Shown here: positions 9,003 through 16,817 of the stretch, one piece after another
Layout: each line of letters begins with the position of its first letter
Numbering within the stretch: the first letter of the stretch is position 1
Assembly: GCA_017531225.1 (NCBI GenBank)
Contig: JAFXLL010000005.1
Span: 62,001-126,000, forward strand
Direction: 5' to 3'
DNA: 64,000 nucleotides
Origin: Bacteroidales bacterium
GTDB taxonomy: Bacteria > Bacteroidota > Bacteroidia > Bacteroidales > F082
Translations under genes and position numbers: made by a program
Notes under the pieces: model-generated
Database searches by the model: none
Seen by the model: the letters and a program-made list of their open reading frames with translations, nothing else
Told to the model about the DNA's origin: nothing

Positions 9003-10142
9003 ATGAACAGCCCGATAACGACATATAGAAACGACTTTGAGGCCATATACAAAATCATTACCCTCCATCGTGACCGAGTGGTGCAGCAAATCAATGGAGA
9101 TACGGTAATGATGGTATGGGAAGTAGGTGGGTTTGTTTCTGGCAAACTGAAAACTTCGACTTGGGGCAGCGGCGTTGTCCGTCAGTTGGCGGAGTATATC
9201 CACACACAAGACCCCACGGTGAGAGGTTGGAGCTATCGCACCATTTATAAGATGGTTCAGTTTTATGAAACTTATTCATCTCAGGCCTTTATCGAGCTGA
9301 TTGGCCATGTTAAGCCTCAACAAATTGTTCCGTTTGAAATGGCGCAAATTCCCAATCGTCAAATTTTGACAATCCAATCGGCACAAATACAAACCAATCC
9401 ATTTGTGCCAATCCAATTGGCACAAATTCCAACTATTTTGTTTTCAACAGGTTGGAGCAATCATCAGCTCATAATGAACTATTGCAAGACTGATGAGCAA
9501 CGGTTGTTTTACATGCTGTATGCGGGTCGTGAGCGTTTGGAGTACAAGGAATTGGATCGCGCCATCAAAACCAATACAATGTCAGCTATATTAGGCAGTC
9601 GCGATGTTCAGTCACAAATGCTGCAAGCCCAGTATCCCCAGTCACCGCTATTGTTCAAAGACCGTATCAGTTTGGACATGTTGGGGTTGCCGGTAAGTTA
9701 CAAGGAAACCAAGCTCCGAAAGAGTATTGTCGATCACATGAAAGACTTCATCCTGGAGTTGGGAAAAGACTTCCTGTTTATTGATGAAGAGCATCGGCTT
9801 GCGGTCGGTGGCAAGACTTTTAAGGTTGACTTATTGTTCTACCACCGTCTGCTGCAATGTATGGTCGCCATTGAATTGAAAACCACGGAGTTTCAGCCCA
9901 AAGACCTTGGGCAGTTGGAATTCTATTTAGAGGCTTTAGATCAGGAGGAGCGTCGTTCCAATGAGAATCCCAGCATCGGCATTCTGTTGTGCAAAGAGGC
10001 CAATATGGAAGTGGTGCGTTTTGCGTTGAACAGGAGTATGTCGCCCACCATGGTGGCGCAGTATAAAGAACAGTTGCAGGTGGGAGGTGTGATACAACGC
10101 AGCCTGGTGGAGTTCTGCAAACTAATTGGAGAAAAGAAATAA
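9003..10142 (+). CDS. PDDEXK nuclease, DUF1016 (YhcG) type
   Basis: A 379-residue protein. The N-terminal DUF1016 domain (about 8-105) contains VWEVGGFVSGKL, WGSGVVRQLAEYI and GWSYRTIYKMVQFYE. The C-terminal part is a PD-(D/E)xK-type fold: VDLLFYHRLLQCMVAIELK gives the D...ExK catalytic set, followed by QPKDLGQLEFYLEAL. Between them lies SWSNHQLIMN-type sequence preceded by three 13-residue repeats. DUF1016 proteins accompany restriction and other defence genes, with a presumed nuclease role. The gene stands alone as a unit between two 38-bp direct repeats and precedes the helicase/methylase pair. Confidence 0.9.
   Translation: MNSPITTYRNDFEAIYKIITLHRDRVVQQINGDTVMMVWEVGGFVSGKLKTSTWGSGVVRQLAEYIHTQDPTVRGWSYRTIYKMVQFYETYSSQAFIELIGHVKPQQIVPFEMAQIPNRQILTIQSAQIQTNPFVPIQLAQIPTILFSTGWSNHQLIMNYCKTDEQRLFYMLYAGRERLEYKELDRAIKTNTMSAILGSRDVQSQMLQAQYPQSPLLFKDRISLDMLGLPVSYKETKLRKSIVDHMKDFILELGKDFLFIDEEHRLAVGGKTFKVDLLFYHRLLQCMVAIELKTTEFQPKDLGQLEFYLEALDQEERRSNENPSIGILLCKEANMEVVRFALNRSMSPTMVAQYKEQLQVGGVIQRSLVEFCKLIGEKK
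9333..9449 (+). repeat. Three 39-nt tandem repeats inside the DUF1016 gene
   Basis: Three 13-codon units at 9333-9371, 9372-9410 and 9411-9449 each carry an AQI motif; units 2 and 3 begin IQSAQI and IQLAQI. An 18-nt stretch (9371-9388) recurs at 9410-9427 with one mismatch, and GGCACAAAT (9380, 9419) flanks its inverse ATTTGTGCC (9401). The period of 39 preserves the frame if copies are gained or lost. Confidence 0.8.
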
Positions 10143-10144
10143 TT

Positions 10145-10161
10145 CGTACCTTTGTGGTACG
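10145..10161 (+). terminator. Small hairpin after the DUF1016 gene
   Basis: CGTACC, a TTTGT loop and GGTACG form a 6-bp stem directly after the stop codon. There is no T-run, so termination is uncertain; the same bases contain TACCTTTG, which fits a -7 promoter box. Confidence 0.35.
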
Positions 10162-10223
10162 TTACAACAAGAAATAGTGGAAAGTAATTGATCAAAAAAC
10201 AACGAAATAGCATAATAGAACAC

Positions 10224-10261
10224 AACTGATTAAATAACATATTGATATAAAGCGTTTTTGC
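10224..10261 (+). repeat. 38-bp direct repeat, copy 2
   Basis: Matches copy 1 (8950-8987) at 36 of 38 bases, 1274 bp downstream in the same orientation, so the two copies bracket the DUF1016 gene. It lies directly before the long hairpin at 10270, as copy 1 lies directly before the nuclease ORF. Confidence 0.9.
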
Positions 10262-10269
10262 TTTTCAAG

Positions 10270-10381
10270 TATTGCTGAAATCTGGACAATTTCAACCTCA
10301 CTACACAAGAAAGCGGAACGCTCACGGTATATCCGTGGGCTTTCTTGTTTGTAGTGAAGGTAGTCCAGAACCGCAGCAATA
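10270..10381 (+). ncRNA. Candidate structured RNA: 112-nt imperfect hairpin
   Basis: Nested complementary arms occur in order: TATTGCTG (10270-10277) with CAGCAATA (10374-10381); TCTGGAC (10281-10287) with GTCCAGA (10363-10369); ACCTCACTACA (10295-10305) with TGTAGTG and AGGT (10350-10361, one bulge); CAAGAAAGC (10306-10314) with GCTTTCTTG (10339-10347); CACGG (10323-10327) with CCGTG (10333-10337). About 40 base pairs can form around a 5-nt apical loop. It could be a small RNA, a leader controlling the helicase gene 68 bp downstream, or a folding DNA element. No long coding frame explains it. Confidence 0.6.
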
Positions 10382-10448
10382 GACAGAAGTTCACGGATTC
10401 TTTTTGTGACCCATTAGAAGGGCGAAGCGCTCAAAACGCCAAGCCATA

Positions 10449-13400
10449 ATGAGTACCAAGTTCTTCAATAATACCGAGACGAGGCTGATGGACAAGTTCC
10501 ACGGCATCGCTTCCGCAATGGCCAACTTCGACATCTTTCATGCCGTGGTTGGCTATTTTCGTTCCAGCGGCTACTTCAAACTGCGCAAGGAATTGGAAAA
10601 TGTCACCGAGATACGCATCCTCGTCGGCATCAATATTGACAACCTCTTCCGCCTATCGCAAGCCACTGGCAAGTTTTTCTTCGAGAACAAAGAAGCAACG
10701 CTTGAACAGTATTGCGAGGACTTCCTTCGTGATGTCTACCAGTCCGAATACTCGTCAGAAGTCGATGAAGGCATCCGTCAGTTCTGCGCTGACATTGCCA
10801 ACAATCGGTTGCAATTGCGTATCCATCCCACCAAAGACCTTCAAGCGAAATTCTACCTCTGCTTGCCGAAAAACCATAATGAACATAGCGATGGCTGGGT
10901 CATCATGGGCAGCAGCAACCTCAGCGCTCAGGGTCTCGGCACCACCGAACCGCCACGCTACGAATTGAATGTGGCCATGAAGGACTACGACGATGTGCAT
11001 TACTGCGAGGAAGAGTTTCAAAGCCTTTGGAAGGATGCCATCCCAGTGACCATGGACGATGTGAATCCTATCGTTGGCAAAACCCATCTGACCCCAGAGG
11101 AATATCAGCCCACGCCCTACGAGCTTTACATGAGGATGCTCATCGACCATTTCGGCGATCAGGTCGAAGACGATTTTATTCCTCATCTGCCTGATAATTA
11201 CGACAACCTTACCTACCAACGTGACGCAGTAGTGCAAGGCTACAATATCATGATGCAGCATGGTGGCTGTTTCATTGCCGATGTGGTGGGTCTGGGCAAA
11301 ACCGTGGTGGCTGCCATGATTGCCCAGCGGTTTATCGCCGCCAACGGCAACAACACCCGTATTCTTGTCATCTTCCCTCCAGCGGTGCAAAGCAACTGGG
11401 AAGACACTTTCCGCGATTTCCAAATCAAAAACAATTATAGCCAGTTTGTCAGTAACGGTAGCTTGGATAAGGTCATTGAGGGCACCAACAACTACAGCCA
11501 GCCTGGTTACTACGACCTCATCATCGTTGATGAGGCGCACAATTTCCGTCACGACAGCACAGGCAATTACGACCTGCTGCAACGCATCTGCAAGTCGGCA
11601 CGATTGAACAAAGGCAATGTCAAAGGCAACAAGCGTGTGTTGCTGCTTTCAGCCACGCCACTCAATAACACGCCCGAAGACATCAAGAACCAACTGCTGT
11701 TGTTCCAAGACACCGCCCGTTGCACGATTGATGGTGTCTCCAACATTGCCGATACCTTTGCCCCTTGGATTAAGGAATTCAAGAGCCTCATGTCGCAACG
11801 TCGCACCTTGAGTGCCGAGTTCCTTACCAGCCGCATCGATGCAATCAATCAGGAACTACGTCACAAGGTGCTGGAGAAGGTGATGGTGCGCCGTACCCGC
11901 AGCAACATTCAGCATGAGCCTCGTTATGCCAACGAGATACACTTCCCTCAGTTGCTCGACCCCACCGACCGCACCTATCAAATGTCACCTCAAGTACTTA
12001 AACTCTTTATTGACACCTATATCAAGTTAGTGGACACGCCATCGGCTAACCTGAAAGAGGTAAACCCGGACATGTTCGACGGAAGCGGTTTGCGTTATGC
12101 CCGTTATCGTGCCATAGAGTATTGCCCGTCCTACAAAGTTCCTTCTGGTAAAATGGCAAAGCACATGGCCGATTCGTTGGCCTCCATCTATCAGACACAC
12201 ATGGTCAAACGCTTGGAAAGTAGTTTCGATGCTTTCAAGAAATCGCTTCACACCCTACTTGATGCCACTAAAGGAATGATTAAGATGTTCGAGGAAGACA
12301 AGGTCATCATTGCGCCAGACTTGAATGTGAAAAAGCTGCAAGCTGACGGCATAGAGCTGGACGAAATCATTGAACTGGCCATCGGCAAGGGACTCGACCA
12401 AAAAGAGATTCTCTTCCATGCTGCCGACTTCCTGCCTGATTTCTTACCCATGTTGAAATACGATGCCGTGGTATTGGACAAATTGTGCAAGCGATGGGAG
12501 AAAGTGAAATTCGACCCCAAACTGGAGCTCTTCATCACCATGTTGCAAGGTGAATTGTTCGACAAGAAGAAGAACCCTGGCGGCAAACTCGTGGTGTTCA
12601 GCGAAAGCGTGGATACCGTCAATTATCTGGAAAAGGAGTTGAAACAACGCCTGAATCGCAGCGACATTCTAGCCGTTTGCGCCAAAAGTCGCAACCGTCT
12701 GCGCGACACCATCAAAGCCAACTTTGACGCAAAGTATAAGAAAGAATGGCACAACGACTATAACATCATCATCACTTCCGATGTGTTGGCTGAGGGCGTC
12801 AACCTGCATCGGGCCAATGTGATTGTCAACTACGACAGTCCGTGGAACGCCACCCGACTGATGCAACGCATCGGCCGTGTGAACCGTATCGGCTCCACCG
12901 CCAACGCGATTCACAATTATATGTTCTATCCTTCCGACCCAGGTGATGCCATCATCAGCCTGAAGAAAAACTCCCTCATCAAGTTGCAGAGCTTCCATTC
13001 CGCCCTTGGCGAGGACACCAGAATCTATTCACATGATGAAATGGTGCATGAGTTCAAACTCTTCAATGCCGATGTCCGCGACGAAACCGACCGCAGTCTG
13101 GAACTGCTGAGTGAAGTACGTGCACTTCACGACACCAATTCCGCACTATACCGTAAAATCAAGCAGTTGCCTCCAAAGAGCCGTTGCGCGAGAGTCTCGG
13201 AGAGACTCAATCTCAATAACCCCACACAAGGAACGCAGAGTGGGGCTACTGAAGCCTCGGTCGAAATGCGTCTCGGAGAGACGCTACCATGTACCGTATC
13301 ATACCTGTCCTCGCCTCAAAAGAAAGCCTATTACCTCGTGGGTAAAACCACCCGGGAACTCTCTTTCCTCGAAGCCGTCGACCTCTTCCATGCAGAACCA

Positions 13401-13829
13401 GATGAAAAAGCTGTACCCTTTGGAGATGGCTTGCAACTCCACTATGAGCAGGTTCAGAAAGCTTTGGCGCAATACACCATCGACCAGCAGAGCGAGGCTC
13501 AAGAAGAAAAGCTCAAAATCGGTAGCAAAGACAATGATGCCAAGAAAGCCGCCGCTTTCTTGCGCGAAATACGCCCCTTGTTCGATGATGATGGTCGCCG
13601 TACCGTTGACCGCTTGAAACAAATAGTGGAACGCGGAACCTACAACCAACTGGCCGATGCCTTGAACCGCATCTCGAAAAAACAAAAGAAAGAGCCTTCG
13701 CCATCCATAAAAATCCTGGAACAACTTGAAGAGTTGGACAAACGCTACAGCCAGCCAGAAACGCCAACTGCCACCAAACAAGTGGCACTCACCACAGCCG
13801 ACATCATTCTTTCCGAAACTTTCATTTAA
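10449..13829 (+). CDS. PLD-domain SNF2/DEAH helicase of a restriction-like defence module
   Basis: A 1126-residue protein. Residues 1-190 are a phospholipase-D-like domain with GSSNLSAQGL (about 154), but the usual HxK reads QAK (Gln132-Lys134). The SNF2-type motor follows: GLGKT Walker A (about 284), VDEAH (about 359), LSATPLNN (about 400), then helicase-C motifs VFSESVDTV and NYDSPWNATRLMQRIGRVNRIGS (about 790-815). A palindromic insertion encodes residues 914-945. The gene stops 11 bp before the adenine methylase, so the two are almost certainly an operon. Such PLD-helicase/N6-methylase pairs resemble parts of type I and DISARM-like systems, but drmA/drmB and hsdR/hsdS are absent. It probably translocates on DNA to cleave or block unmethylated invaders. 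Confidence 0.88.
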   Translation: MSTKFFNNTETRLMDKFHGIASAMANFDIFHAVVGYFRSSGYFKLRKELENVTEIRILVGINIDNLFRLSQATGKFFFENKEATLEQYCEDFLRDVYQSEYSSEVDEGIRQFCADIANNRLQLRIHPTKDLQAKFYLCLPKNHNEHSDGWVIMGSSNLSAQGLGTTEPPRYELNVAMKDYDDVHYCEEEFQSLWKDAIPVTMDDVNPIVGKTHLTPEEYQPTPYELYMRMLIDHFGDQVEDDFIPHLPDNYDNLTYQRDAVVQGYNIMMQHGGCFIADVVGLGKTVVAAMIAQRFIAANGNNTRILVIFPPAVQSNWEDTFRDFQIKNNYSQFVSNGSLDKVIEGTNNYSQPGYYDLIIVDEAHNFRHDSTGNYDLLQRICKSARLNKGNVKGNKRVLLLSATPLNNTPEDIKNQLLLFQDTARCTIDGVSNIADTFAPWIKEFKSLMSQRRTLSAEFLTSRIDAINQELRHKVLEKVMVRRTRSNIQHEPRYANEIHFPQLLDPTDRTYQMSPQVLKLFIDTYIKLVDTPSANLKEVNPDMFDGSGLRYARYRAIEYCPSYKVPSGKMAKHMADSLASIYQTHMVKRLESSFDAFKKSLHTLLDATKGMIKMFEEDKVIIAPDLNVKKLQADGIELDEIIELAIGKGLDQKEILFHAADFLPDFLPMLKYDAVVLDKLCKRWEKVKFDPKLELFITMLQGELFDKKKNPGGKLVVFSESVDTVNYLEKELKQRLNRSDILAVCAKSRNRLRDTIKANFDAKYKKEWHNDYNIIITSDVLAEGVNLHRANVIVNYDSPWNATRLMQRIGRVNRIGSTANAIHNYMFYPSDPGDAIISLKKNSLIKLQSFHSALGEDTRIYSHDEMVHEFKLFNADVRDETDRSLELLSEVRALHDTNSALYRKIKQLPPKSRCARVSERLNLNNPTQGTQSGATEASVEMRLGETLPCTVSYLSSPQKKAYYLVGKTTRELSFLEAVDLFHAEPDEKAVPFGDGLQLHYEQVQKALAQYTIDQQSEAQEEKLKIGSKDNDAKKAAAFLREIRPLFDDDGRRTVDRLKQIVERGTYNQLADALNRISKKQKKEPSPSIKILEQLEELDKRYSQPETPTATKQVALTTADIILSETFI
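13192..13284 (+). repeat. In-frame palindromic element within the helicase gene
   Basis: Three hairpins lie in a row: GAGTCTC-GGA-GAGACTC (13192-13208), CCCCAC...GTGGGG (13220-13245) and GCGTCTC-GGA-GAGACGC (13268-13284). The first and third share the core TCTCGGAGAGA. The encoded peptide is unlike the surrounding helicase sequence in composition. It reads as a mobile palindromic repeat that inserted without breaking the frame. Confidence 0.75.
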
Positions 13830-13840
13830 CACTCAAAAAC

Positions 13841-16783
13841 ATGAATACCTCTATCATACGACAAATCTTCCAGTCGAAGTTCGACTACCCGACCTACTGC
13901 AACGAAATCGTCCACAACGTTTTCGGTTGCAACGATATTTCTACCCGTCCCGAATTGCTTGATACCACAGCAGATGGCGACAGCAGTTATTACATAGGTC
14001 GCCAAACTGATGCCGATGGTCGTGAACTCGGTTTTTTCTATACCAGTGTTGCCCAAGGCAGCGATGTGCGCCGCAAGCGTGTTGGGTTGCGCAAGATGAT
14101 TGCTCCTTACCTGAAATACGATGTCGATGCCGCCATTGCCGTTTTTGCCGATGAAAACCACTGGCGTTTGTCGTACATCTGCGACATGAAAGAAGGTGTC
14201 ACCAACGCAAAACGGTTCTCGTACATCTTAGGCGACGAGCAGGGGCAGTATAAGACACCCTTGGAGCGACTTGATACCATTTACGCCAAAAGAGGAAGGT
14301 TTGTCTTAAATGACTTGCGCGAAGCCTTCTCCGTCGATGCGTTGAGCGACGAGTTTTTCAAGGAATATCACGATCATTATGATGACATCGTGGCGGAATT
14401 AGCCCGACAAGGCAAGTCGGGAGCCGTGTATCACGATTATGTGAAGAAGCTGATGGGACGCATCGTCTTCCTGCATTTTCTGCAAAAGAAAGGCTGGCTT
14501 TGTGGCGATACCAACTTCATGCTCAACACTTTCAGCCAAAGCAACCGCAGGAGCGACTATCTGGAAAGCGTGCTTGAACCGCTTTTCTTTGGCATTCTCA
14601 ACACCGAACCCGCCAAACGCGAGCAGGTTTTCAGCAGGAACGGTTGGCAACAAGGTTTGGTGGAAAAATGGGCGGCCATCCCTTACCTCAATGGAGGTCT
14701 ATTTGAACGTGATAACATTGACGACCTAAGGATTGTTCTGCCCGAATCTATCTTCAGCAATCTTTTCTCTTTTTTGGCCTCTTACAACTTCACCGTCGAT
14801 GAGAACGACCCCGATGATGCCGAGATTGGCGTTGACCCCGAAATGTTGGGCAAGATCTTCGAGAGCCTTTTGGAAGACAACAAGGCCAAAGGTGCCTTCT
14901 ACACCCCCAAGGAGATTGTGCGCTATATGTGCAAGGAGTCGCTGATAGCCCATCTCGCATCCAAACTGCCCGATGTTGCTGATGGTGTTGTTCGTGCCTT
15001 TGTGGAAAGCCACGAGATGCAGCCCGACTTGGAGCCTTATCGCGGTGTGCTCGAAAGCACTTTGCGTGAGGTGAAGATATGCGACCCCGCCATTGGCTCA
15101 GGTGCCTTCCCGATGGGTTTGCTCAACGAATTGTGGCGTTGCCGCGAGGCCTTGGGGACTGAGCTATCGCGCCTACAGTTGAAAAAAGAGATTATTGAGA
15201 ACAACATCTATGGCGTTGACATCGAGCGTGGTGCCATCGACATCGCCCGTCTCCGTTTCTGGTTGAGCATCGTGGTGGACAGCGAGACGGCGGAGCCTTT
15301 GCCCAACTTCGATTACAAGTTCATGCAAGGCAACAGCCTGATTGAGAGCTATGGCGGTTTCGACATCAGCCGCATCGCGGGCAAGACCGTGGGCCGCCCA
15401 TCTACCTCCACGCAGTATGTGATAGGTCTCGACAGCGATTTGAGCCAGAAGAATCTGCAACGCTTGTTGCGCGAGTACTTCTCCGTCACCGACCACCAAA
15501 AGAAAGCCACAATGCGCCATGCCATCAACGCAGAGGTGAAGACCCTCATCCGCGAAAGCGTAGGCGGCACTCCGACCTTCCTCGCCAAGTTAGAGCAACT
15601 CGACCCTTCCGCCAACCAAGACTTCTTCCTTTGGCACACTTGGTTTAAGGACATCTTCGACAAGGGAGGATTTGATATTGTTATTGGGAATCCGCCGTAT
15701 ATAAATATCGCAAATCTCACAGACGATAATGTCAGAAAACAGTATCAAAAAAAATATAAAACTGTAAAGAACAAGAGCGATTTATACAGTATCTTTACAG
15801 AAAGAGCTCATCATCTTTTAAAGCCGAGGGGGATTTGTTCGTACATTTTCTCAAACAGTTGGTTGGGAACAGATAGTTTTTCCTTGTTCAGGAAATTCTT
15901 AGTTGAGGAAACAAGAGTGATTAAACTAGTGGATTTGCCAGATAAAGTTTTCGAAAACGCTACTGTAAAGACATGCATCATTCTGTTTTCAAAAGATAAA
16001 GCAAGTTCAAATACAATCGTTTTAGAAAACTGGGACGGGACATCGTTCTCTATTATGAATCACAGTCTAACGTACCAAAGTATTAGACAATACGAGAATT
16101 ATCCTTTTTCATTCGAAGAGAACATTGACTTGTCAAGGTGTAATGTGATAAAATTGGGAGAAATTGCTCATTTTTCTTTAGGAATAAAGACCAGCAACGA
16201 CAAACGTTTTATTAGCAATGAGCCTTTTTTGGAAGACAGTTATCGCCTCATTAGAGGAAGAAATATTCAAAGATACAACACTCCTCAAAGTTCAGAATGG
16301 ATTTGGTACAGACCAGATTTGTTTATGCAAAAAGTTGGTGCAGGCCCAAGACAACTTGAGTTTTTTCGTACTTCACCTAAAATCATCATCCAAGACATTG
16401 CCACAGAGATATGTGCAACTATCGATGAAAACATGTACTTATGCAACGATACTATCAACCTAATATACAAGTTAGACGATTCATATTCATTTAATTACAT
16501 ATTGGGACTTCTTAATTCCAAAGCCGTCCGTTTTTGGCATAAAAAGGTATTCCCAGAAGGACTACATGTAAAGATATATCAGTTGAAAGAAATACCAATT
16601 CCAGTTGTTTCTGTGGCACATCAGAAACCAATAATAGATATTGTAAATGAGATAAGGAGGATAAAAAAGGATAGCTCTAATGCCGACATCACATCGTTAG
16701 AACAATCAATCGACAGGGAGGTTTACAAACTTTACAACCTCACAGAAGAGGAAATTGGGGTGATAGAATCCAACAGACTATAA
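13841..16783 (+). CDS. Eco57I-like N6-adenine DNA methyltransferase (restriction-modification)
   Basis: A 980-residue protein following the helicase gene by 11 bp. The SAM-binding motif I, CDPAIGSGAFPMGLL, is near residue 413. The catalytic NPPY of gamma-type N6-adenine methylases (IVIGNPPYIN) is near 616. A TaqI-like specificity domain with FSLGIKTSNDKRFIS and LIRGRNIQRY spans about 760-960. The N-terminal 330 residues contain no nuclease motif I am sure of. The enzyme would protect host DNA while the PLD-helicase restricts. G+C changes abruptly inside the gene: 55% in 15541-15660 versus 34% in 15721-15840 by hand count, so the target-recognition half was probably exchanged. Confidence 0.9.
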   Translation: MNTSIIRQIFQSKFDYPTYCNEIVHNVFGCNDISTRPELLDTTADGDSSYYIGRQTDADGRELGFFYTSVAQGSDVRRKRVGLRKMIAPYLKYDVDAAIAVFADENHWRLSYICDMKEGVTNAKRFSYILGDEQGQYKTPLERLDTIYAKRGRFVLNDLREAFSVDALSDEFFKEYHDHYDDIVAELARQGKSGAVYHDYVKKLMGRIVFLHFLQKKGWLCGDTNFMLNTFSQSNRRSDYLESVLEPLFFGILNTEPAKREQVFSRNGWQQGLVEKWAAIPYLNGGLFERDNIDDLRIVLPESIFSNLFSFLASYNFTVDENDPDDAEIGVDPEMLGKIFESLLEDNKAKGAFYTPKEIVRYMCKESLIAHLASKLPDVADGVVRAFVESHEMQPDLEPYRGVLESTLREVKICDPAIGSGAFPMGLLNELWRCREALGTELSRLQLKKEIIENNIYGVDIERGAIDIARLRFWLSIVVDSETAEPLPNFDYKFMQGNSLIESYGGFDISRIAGKTVGRPSTSTQYVIGLDSDLSQKNLQRLLREYFSVTDHQKKATMRHAINAEVKTLIRESVGGTPTFLAKLEQLDPSANQDFFLWHTWFKDIFDKGGFDIVIGNPPYINIANLTDDNVRKQYQKKYKTVKNKSDLYSIFTERAHHLLKPRGICSYIFSNSWLGTDSFSLFRKFLVEETRVIKLVDLPDKVFENATVKTCIILFSKDKASSNTIVLENWDGTSFSIMNHSLTYQSIRQYENYPFSFEENIDLSRCNVIKLGEIAHFSLGIKTSNDKRFISNEPFLEDSYRLIRGRNIQRYNTPQSSEWIWYRPDLFMQKVGAGPRQLEFFRTSPKIIIQDIATEICATIDENMYLCNDTINLIYKLDDSYSFNYILGLLNSKAVRFWHKKVFPEGLHVKIYQLKEIPIPVVSVAHQKPIIDIVNEIRRIKKDSSNADITSLEQSIDREVYKLYNLTEEEIGVIESNRL

Positions 16784-16817
16784 AGAGTTTCCCCACAAAA
16801 AACAACTCTACTTCAGA

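Noticed and set aside
10270-10381. Long hairpin as a simple rho-independent terminator
   Set aside because: The stem is far too long and is not followed by an uninterrupted T-run, although its inner part with TTTCTTGTTTG could weakly terminate.
10270-10381. Retron msr-msd
   Set aside because: No reverse transcriptase gene is present nearby.
10755-11582. Minus-strand 275-residue ORF
   Set aside because: Antisense to the helicase gene, which carries all motor motifs.
10449-16783. Calling the helicase/methylase a DISARM or BREX system
   Set aside because: drmA, drmB, pglZ, brxC and brxL are absent; motif overlap alone is not enough.
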